NCBI GenBank assembly: GCA_036260255.1
Contig: DATAAF010000009.1
Location: forward strand, 1-26,111
From: DASZJY01 sp036260255
GTDB lineage: Bacteria > Actinomycetota > Acidimicrobiia > Acidimicrobiales > AC-14
DNA length: 26,111 bases
Direction of reading: 5' to 3'
The first letter of the stretch is position 1. Each line of letters begins with the position of its first letter. Below the pieces are notes generated by a model that was given only the letters and a program-made list of their open reading frames with translations, was not told the DNA's origin and ran no database searches. Made by a program: the position numbers and the translations under genes. Below, one piece after another: positions 21,725-26,111 of the stretch.

Positions 21725-22600
21725 ATGCGCGGGGGGCGCTCAGCGGGAATCATCACGTTCGCCATCGCCTCGGTCCTGCTGGTGGCCGTGGGCTGGCGCT
21801 CGGGCGCGACCGTGCCCGTGGTGACAGTAGAGGCGACGGGCGCCCCGATCTCCGTCCCGCCCCCGCCCGCGCCCACCACGACGCTCGCTCCCGAGCCCGA
21901 GCCGGCCCCGCCCCCGCCGCCGCCCGAGCCCGCGACCCGGCGGGCGGCGTCAACCGACCCGGCCGGCTCCCGCCTGCGCCTGGGGATGGCCCGCCCGGTC
22001 GGCTCGCCCGCCACCATCGCCGACGCCAAGGGTCCCCGGATCGGGCTCTACAGCGAGCCGGGTGACCCCGAGCCCGGGCTCGTCCTCAAGAACCCCACCG
22101 CCGAGGGCCTGCCCGTCGTCTTCCTGGTGATGGACCGCCAGGGCGACTGGATCGAGGTCCAGCTGTCGCGGCGGCCGCACATGCGGACGGCCTGGGTACG
22201 GGCCGCCGACGTGAGCCTGCGCCAGACCCCCTACAAGGTCGTCGTCGACACGGGCGCCCGGAGCCTCACCGCTTACAACGGCGGCTCGCCCATCCTGGAG
22301 GTTCCGGTCGGGATCGGGACGGGGCGGACGCCTACACCCACGGGCTACTTCTTCATCGACGGCGTCGTGGCCCTCAGCAACGCGTCGGGGCCGTACGGGA
22401 GCCACCAGCTGAGCGTCGCTGCCTTCTCCAACGTGCTCACCCGGTTCGGGGGCGGCAACGGGCAGATCGCCATCCACGGCACCAACCAGCCCGCGCTCGT
22501 CGGGACGCCGGTGAGCAACGGGTGCATCCGGATGACGAACCCCGACGTCGCCCGCCTGGCGTCGACGGTCCCCAACGGCACCCCGGTCGAGATCGTCTAG
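21725..22600 (+). CDS. L,D-transpeptidase with YkuD catalytic domain
   Basis: A 291-residue envelope enzyme that forms 3-3 peptidoglycan cross-links or attaches proteins to the wall. An N-terminal membrane anchor or signal (about 8-24) is followed by a Pro/Thr/Glu-rich spacer to about residue 72, suited to span the wall. Residues 85-165 are probably an SH3-like domain (GLYSEPGD through AWVRAADV). The YkuD domain follows from about 170 to the end with HGTNQPALVGTPVSNGC: H251 and catalytic C267 in the HGx(n)SNGCIRM signature. The enzyme acts outside the cytoplasmic membrane. A strong hairpin (22616-22642) ends transcription. It is divergent from the peptidase gene and convergent with the epimerase gene. 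Confidence 0.93.
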   Translation: MRGGRSAGIITFAIASVLLVAVGWRSGATVPVVTVEATGAPISVPPPPAPTTTLAPEPEPAPPPPPPEPATRRAASTDPAGSRLRLGMARPVGSPATIADAKGPRIGLYSEPGDPEPGLVLKNPTAEGLPVVFLVMDRQGDWIEVQLSRRPHMRTAWVRAADVSLRQTPYKVVVDTGARSLTAYNGGSPILEVPVGIGTGRTPTPTGYFFIDGVVALSNASGPYGSHQLSVAAFSNVLTRFGGGNGQIAIHGTNQPALVGTPVSNGCIRMTNPDVARLASTVPNGTPVEIV

Positions 22601-22610
22601 CGGCTTCCGG

Positions 22611-22652
22611 ATACGGAAAGTGGCTGGTTTCCAGCCACTTTCGTCACCCAAT
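22611..22652 (-). repeat. Dispersed 42-bp repeat, copy B (with hairpin)
   Basis: On the minus strand this begins ATTGGGTGACGAAA and matches copy A at 13217-13258 at about 33 of 42 positions. Here the second half is a perfect inverted repeat that serves as a terminator stem. Confidence 0.65.
22616..22642. terminator. Strong hairpin after the L,D-transpeptidase gene
   Basis: A 12-bp perfect stem GAAAGTGGCTGG / CCAGCCACTTTC with a TTT loop, 15 nt after the stop. The stem edge gives a short T-run (CTTTC). It is part of repeat copy B. Confidence 0.75.
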
Positions 22653-22675
22653 ACCGCTGGGGTGTCTGCCTCGAC

Positions 22676-22704
22676 GCCGGCGAAGGCCCTTCGGGCCCGC
22701 CGGC
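22676..22704 (-). terminator. Hairpin after the epimerase gene
   Basis: Stem GCCGGCG / CGCCGGC with an inner GGCCC / GGGCC helix and a two-base bulge, adjoining the TAG of the minus-strand gene. Together with the previous hairpin it insulates the two convergent genes. Confidence 0.65.
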
Positions 22705-23727
22705 CTACAACACCCAGCGGTGGTCGCGGTACCAGGCGACGGTGCGGGCGATGCTCGGGCCGACGTCGGTCTCTCTGAGCTCGAAGCCGGTGCCGAGGAG
22801 GGCGTCGATGGATATCCGGTTGTTGCGGTTCGTCTTGCGCATGAAGCGGAACCGCTGCTCGGTGAAGATGATGTCGTCGGTCATCCCGTCCGCCAGCATC
22901 TCGTCGCGAACCTCGGCCCGCTCGTCGTAGGACAGGCCGCAGTCGGGGTCGTCGGCCAGCTCCAGCCCCATCCCGAACTCGGCGCCGATCGCCTCGGCCA
23001 CCTCGTGGCTCGACGGGTAGACGCCGGAGGTCACGTTGAACGCCCGGCCGGCGGCGTCGCGGTGCTCGGCGAGGTGCAGCGTGGCCCGGACGAGGTCGTC
23101 GAGGTGCACCATGCGTTGCTCGATCGGCTCCTGGTGGACGGCGACCCGGTCGAGCCCGGCCCGGTGCTCGATGGCCACGTCGAGCACGGCGCTGGCGAGG
23201 AGCTTCACCGCTCCCGGCCCGTACACCGACACCGGCCGGAGGATCACCGCCGGCAGGCCGGCGTCGGCGCCCTTCCACACCGCCTGCTCGGCGCCCAGCT
23301 TGGCCTTGCCGTAGCCGCGGCTGGGATGGGGCTCGACGTCCTCCTTGACCGGCAGCGGGAGCTGCTCCTCCTCCCCGTACACCGCGGTGGTGCTCATGTG
23401 GAGGAAGCGCTCGACCTTGGCGTCGGTCGCCGCCTCGACCAGGCGGGTGGTGCCGCCTACGTTCACCCGCTCCATCTCCTCCTCGTCCGAGCGGGAGCTC
23501 GACGCCCCCGCCAGGTGGAAGACATGGGTCACCCCGTCGACCAACGGGGTCAGGTCGTCGTCGCCGGGCAGGTCGGCCGATCGGTAGTCGGCCTCGGCCG
23601 GCAGGTGGTCCGGACGGGGCCGGCGGCCGGTCGCCCGCACCGTCCAGCCGGCGTCCAGAAGGGCATCCACCAGGTAGCCGCCCACGTACCCCGTGGACCC
23701 GGTGACCAGGGCAACTCGATCGTCCAT
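22705..23727 (-). CDS. NAD(P)-dependent epimerase/dehydratase (extended SDR)
   Basis: A 340-residue extended short-chain dehydrogenase/reductase. The Rossmann signature TGSTGYVGG (residues 9-17) binds NAD(P). FHLAGA follows near 70-75, then the catalytic STTAVYG serine/threonine region (about 112-118) and Y139-x-x-x-K143 in YGKAK. ILRPVSVYGPG and the downstream VHLDDLVRATLHL block are typical of nucleotide-sugar epimerases and dehydratases. The C-terminal third (DERAEVRDEMLADGM to the end) is less familiar, so the substrate is not assigned. ATG 23727 lies 22 nt from the divergent ArsC-like gene start. A hairpin follows the stop. Confidence 0.9.
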   Translation of the reverse strand: MDDRVALVTGSTGYVGGYLVDALLDAGWTVRATGRRPRPDHLPAEADYRSADLPGDDDLTPLVDGVTHVFHLAGASSSRSDEEEMERVNVGGTTRLVEAATDAKVERFLHMSTTAVYGEEEQLPLPVKEDVEPHPSRGYGKAKLGAEQAVWKGADAGLPAVILRPVSVYGPGAVKLLASAVLDVAIEHRAGLDRVAVHQEPIEQRMVHLDDLVRATLHLAEHRDAAGRAFNVTSGVYPSSHEVAEAIGAEFGMGLELADDPDCGLSYDERAEVRDEMLADGMTDDIIFTEQRFRFMRKTNRNNRISIDALLGTGFELRETDVGPSIARTVAWYRDHRWVL

Positions 23728-23734
23728 GGCCCGT

Positions 23735-23740
23735 TACCTT
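23735..23740 (+). promoter_or_regulatory. Probable -10 element of the ArsC-like gene (leaderless)
   Basis: TACCTT followed after 9 nt by GTG 23750. The position lies just upstream of the epimerase start on the other strand, so any -35 would fall inside the 5' end of the epimerase gene. Confidence 0.45.
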
Positions 23741-23749
23741 CGCGCGTCG

Positions 23750-24112
23750 GTGAACGTCTCCGTGTTCTACAACCCCGCCTGCTCGAACTGCCGGACGGCC
23801 GAGGCCATCCTCCGCGAACGCGGGGTCGACGCCGACTACGTCCGCTACCTCGACAAGGCGCCGAGCCGGGCCGAGCTCGAGCGCGTCCTCCAGCTCCTGG
23901 GCACCGACGACCCCCGGGCCATCGTCCGGGAGAAGGAGCCCGTCTACGCCGAGCTGGGGCTCGCCGACGCCGGTCGTGACGAGCTGCTCGACGCCATGGC
24001 CCGCCATCCCATCCTCATCCAACGGCCGATCGTCATCAGGGGCGACCGCGCCGTCGTGGCCCGTCCCGCCGAGCGCCTCCTGGAGCTGCTGGACGACGAA
24101 GAGCGGCAGTAG
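23750..24112 (+). CDS. ArsC/Spx-superfamily protein, arsenate reductase-like
   Basis: A 120-residue thioredoxin-fold protein of the ArsC family. The N-terminal strand and active-site loop VFYNPACSNCRTAEAIL contain the catalytic cysteine in the NPxCSxC pattern. The C-terminal RPIVIRGDRAVVARPAERLLELL matches the family's conserved Arg-Pro substrate loop. Such proteins reduce arsenate with glutaredoxin or mycothiol-linked partners, but many chromosomal members act on other substrates, and no ars genes are nearby. GTG 23750 is preferred over ATG 23693 because the latter would overlap the divergent epimerase gene and add 19 residues with no family match, while a -10-like TACCTT fits a leaderless start at 23750. 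Confidence 0.88.
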   Translation: MNVSVFYNPACSNCRTAEAILRERGVDADYVRYLDKAPSRAELERVLQLLGTDDPRAIVREKEPVYAELGLADAGRDELLDAMARHPILIQRPIVIRGDRAVVARPAERLLELLDDEERQ

Positions 24113-24294
24113 GACGGGGCTGTCCCTCCTTCGTCCCTGTTCCGTGACCGTGGCCAGACGGTCTCGACGAGCAGGGAAAGAGGTTTCTACGTTGGTTGAA
24201 GCTCGAGGAGGAGGTCGGGGACGGTGACACGCAGGCTCTCTGGGTTGACCGGAGGCATGACGGTCAGCACCTACTAGCGCCTGGTCCGGAACGT
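24113..24294. other. Intergenic region between two convergent units
   Basis: 182 nt with no supportable gene. A weak 6-bp hairpin GACCGT / ACGGTC at 24146-24163 could act in termination of the ArsC-like gene. The frames crossing it on the plus strand are antisense shadows of the minus-strand genes to the right. Confidence 0.5.
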
Positions 24295-24717
24295 CTACTC
24301 CTTGGCGAGCCGGTCCAGGTGCTCGACGGCGGAGTCGCCGGCCGACTGCACGATCTTGCCCACCAGCGGGTTCACGAGCACGCCCGTCACGAGCCCGGCG
24401 AAGGTCGGCAGCTTCTTCAGGAACCAACGCTTGACGTACTCCATGGTGTTCAGGTCGGGCTCTTCCGCCTGCACCGCCTCCTCGAGCTCGTCGAGCCGCT
24501 CGATGGCGGACGCCTTCTGCTCGGGCGGCGCCTGGGCGGCCAACTCGGCCCGCAGCTGCACGAACAGCTGGCGGAGCTGCTCCCGCTCGGCTTCGGTGAC
24601 GGGCTCGGGAGCGCCGACCTGGTGCGTCTGGGAGATGTTCTTGCCTACGGCGACCTGACCGGTCACGTTCCCGGTGAACGTGCCGCTGATGTGGTCTCCG
24701 CCGGTGGTCTGACTCAC
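24295..24717 (-). CDS. Small protein with GQVAVG strand motif and helical C-terminus
   Basis: A 140-residue protein of no named family known to me. Residues 7-35 are rich in Gly, Val, Asn and Thr with a repeated strand-turn rhythm (HISGTFTGNVTGQVAVGKNI then SQTHQV), similar to short amyloid-like or RHIM-like homotypic interaction segments next to bacterial STAND, TPR and caspase-type proteins. Residues 40-80 form charged helices (EAEREQLRQLFVQLRAEL). Residues 95-125 (KKLPTFAGLVTGVLVNPLVGKIVQ) are a hydrophobic helix that could sit in or on a membrane. GTG 24717 follows GAGGAG by 4 nt, and the upstream gene ends 10 nt earlier, so the two are cotranscribed. Function unknown; a signalling or effector role is inference from context. 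Confidence 0.75.
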   Translation of the reverse strand: MSQTTGGDHISGTFTGNVTGQVAVGKNISQTHQVGAPEPVTEAEREQLRQLFVQLRAELAAQAPPEQKASAIERLDELEEAVQAEEPDLNTMEYVKRWFLKKLPTFAGLVTGVLVNPLVGKIVQSAGDSAVEHLDRLAKE

Positions 24718-24727
24718 GGCTCTCCTC

Positions 24728-26111
24728 TCATGCGGATACGAGGTCCTTCAGGAGGTCGGAAAGGGCATAGACGCTGGCGCCCAAGACGTCGGTGTTCACA
24801 ACCACCGCGAGCGGAGGCACCGAAGAGGGTTCGAAGAAGTAGCGGTCGTTGGCGAACGAAGCTCGGGCGGTGTAGACGCCGAGAGGTAACTCGCCTACGG
24901 CGATCTGCAGCGGCGCCTCGCCGGTGCTGTCAACCGGGGACGTTCTCTGAAGCACGACCTGTCCGGAGGCGTCCATGACGGTGAAGATCACTGACGACTG
25001 CGCCTCGGCGAAGCGACCACGCGTCCCCGCTGTCTGCGTGACGAGCCCTCTGGCCATGGCTGGCGTCCCGGGCGTGATGTCAAGCAAGGGGTGCGCCCAC
25101 GTCACCTTGACGGGTGCCTTCGCCACGGTGATGACGGTGCTGCCCGACCCGCACGGGCGGCCTCCGATGGCGCCGGTGATCGTCGCCGCGTACCGCCCCG
25201 GTGCGGCCAACATCGTTCCCGAGACGGTCGCCGTGCCGTTGCCGTTGTCGACGAAGGAGAGACCCCTCGGCAGGCCCTGGGCACCCAGCGTCTGCGCCGG
25301 CGACCCGGAGGGCGACGTCGTGAGGTGCACGCGTGAGCCGTACAGCACGGACTGAGCCGCAGGCACCTGGATACGGCACTCTCCGACGGGCAGCGTGGTT
25401 GTCGTGGTCCCGTTCGGCGGGATGGTGGTCGGCGGGACGGTGGTCGGCGGGACGGTGCCATTGGGACCGGGCCCGGCGGTCCCCACCCCGGCCAGGGCGG
25501 TCGACGGGCCGTCCCGCCCGCCGCTGCGAACCACCAGCCGGGCGTCGAACGTCCCTGCCTGCGGGGCGTTGAACAGCACGGCTAGGGTGCAGGCCCCCCC
25601 TTGGTCCAGCGTCGTTCCCCGGCAGGTGTCGTTCTCGATCCGGAACGCCTCGGCGGAGCCGACGAGGGCCACGGCATCGAGCTTCACGGCGCCGTCGGTG
25701 CCGTTGCTGATGGTGACCGTGCGGGGAGGAGAGGGGTCGAGCGCCGGCCGCTCGCCGAAGTCGTGGCGCGCCGGCGTCACCATCAGCCCCGAGAGGTCGG
25801 CGCCCGCACCGCCTCCACCCCCTCCCACCGTTCGGGCCCCGACCAGGACGAGGCCGCCGAGGACCAGCGCGCCCGCCAGGAGTAAGGCGAGGAGGGCGAG
25901 GAGGGACAGCCCGCCGACGACGGGAGCGGCAGTGGCGAGGGCGGCCGCCGGCCTGCTGGGCGGGCCCCCGCCGGGCAGGAAACCGAGGTTGTGGCGGGTG
26001 ACGGCGGCGCCCCTGGTGTCGCCCAGGGACTCCCGGATGCGGAGGGCCTCGGTGAGCCTCGACCGGGCCTCGAACTCCTGGCCCAGGCACAACGCCCGAG
26101 TGCCCAGCTGG
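24728..26111 (-). CDS. TPR, membrane-spanning receptor-like protein with Ig-like outer domains (partial)
   Basis: Partial: the frame runs off the right edge, so the N-terminal part is missing; about 460 residues are visible. The first 45 form a tetratricopeptide-type repeat (ARSRLTEALRIRESLGDTRG is the usual TPR helix pair in SARP, NB-ARC and TPR regulators). One membrane helix follows (LLALLALLLAGALVLGG). Outside come a choice-of-anchor-D/ASH-type beta domain (PARHDFGERPALDPSPPRTV, CRGTTLDQGGACTLAVLF), a Pro/Thr linker, a second Ig-like domain of putative He_PIG type (GLPRGLSFVDNGNGTATVSG) and a third beta domain near the C-terminus. Cytoplasmic TPRs joined to outer domains suggest a transmembrane sensor. 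The gene is followed 10 nt later by the GQVAVG protein gene. Confidence 0.8.
   Translation of the reverse strand, partial: QLGTRALCLGQEFEARSRLTEALRIRESLGDTRGAAVTRHNLGFLPGGGPPSRPAAALATAAPVVGGLSLLALLALLLAGALVLGGLVLVGARTVGGGGGGAGADLSGLMVTPARHDFGERPALDPSPPRTVTISNGTDGAVKLDAVALVGSAEAFRIENDTCRGTTLDQGGACTLAVLFNAPQAGTFDARLVVRSGGRDGPSTALAGVGTAGPGPNGTVPPTTVPPTTIPPNGTTTTTLPVGECRIQVPAAQSVLYGSRVHLTTSPSGSPAQTLGAQGLPRGLSFVDNGNGTATVSGTMLAAPGRYAATITGAIGGRPCGSGSTVITVAKAPVKVTWAHPLLDITPGTPAMARGLVTQTAGTRGRFAEAQSSVIFTVMDASGQVVLQRTSPVDSTGEAPLQIAVGELPLGVYTARASFANDRYFFEPSSVPPLAVVVNTDVLGASVYALSDLLKDLVSA

Noticed and set aside
24196..24978. Plus-strand frame of 260 codons
   Set aside because: It is antisense to both right-edge genes and has no ribosome site or recognisable domain.
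1..26111. tRNA, rRNA, CRISPR, transposase or phage genes
   Set aside because: No cloverleaf, regularly spaced repeats, or recombinase-like proteins were seen on either strand.

Overview
The window is about 26 kb of very GC-rich, densely packed bacterial DNA with GTG starts and strongly G/C-biased third codon positions. The gene content points to an actinomycete in the broad sense (Actinomycetota, possibly an Acidimicrobiia-like lineage): a four-repeat actinobacterial S1, a DNA polymerase I without proofreading residues, an AmiR/NasT-type ANTAR regulator, a DtxR/IdeR-type repressor and a polyphosphate-glucokinase-like ROK kinase. The rpsA, polA and ANTAR regulator neighbourhood matches the Mycobacterium tuberculosis Rv1626 to Rv1630 region. 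Genus cannot be named from the sequence alone. Many starts look leaderless: a TANNNT hexamer lies 7 to 9 nt before the start codon with no Shine-Dalgarno sequence of normal spacing.

Layout. 1-770: two tandem Flp-type pilin genes, each with its own leader and terminator. 777-3722 (minus): rpsA followed by a multi-pass membrane protein. 3893-6032 (plus): an ECF sigma factor, an overlapping membrane protein that is probably its anti-sigma factor (possibly frameshifted near its 3' end) and a small secreted protein. 6073-8826 (minus): polA with a G/C-rich palindromic insertion. 8890-10342 (plus): DtxR-family repressor and ROK glucokinase, divergent from polA. 10358-11248 (minus): coiled-coil protein and PdtaR-like ANTAR regulator. 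11321-13973 (plus): 4-alpha-glucanotransferase and a metallo-beta-lactamase-fold hydrolase. 13986-14330 (minus): TfoX-N protein. 14434-17207 (plus): DedA-family membrane protein and a UbiB/AarF kinase. 17260-18411: a broken GlxA-type AraC regulator and a small opposing membrane protein. 18532-21564 (minus): large secreted M14 zinc carboxypeptidase. 21725-22600 (plus): L,D-transpeptidase. 22705-23727 (minus): NAD-dependent epimerase, divergent from an ArsC-like protein (23750-24112). 24295-26111 (minus): a two-gene unit running off the right edge.

Most of the window is housekeeping and envelope genes. The most interesting accessory element is the right-edge pair. A TPR-containing protein crosses the membrane once and carries Ig-like domains outside. 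It is followed 10 nt later by a 140-residue protein whose N-terminus is a Gly/Val/Asn-rich strand-like segment resembling short homotypic-interaction motifs of bacterial STAND/TPR conflict systems. This could be a membrane-spanning signalling module, but its N-terminal part lies outside the window. Other points of note are pilin paralogues with diverged leaders and conserved mature parts, a 42-bp dispersed repeat present twice, and the leaderless promoter pattern.
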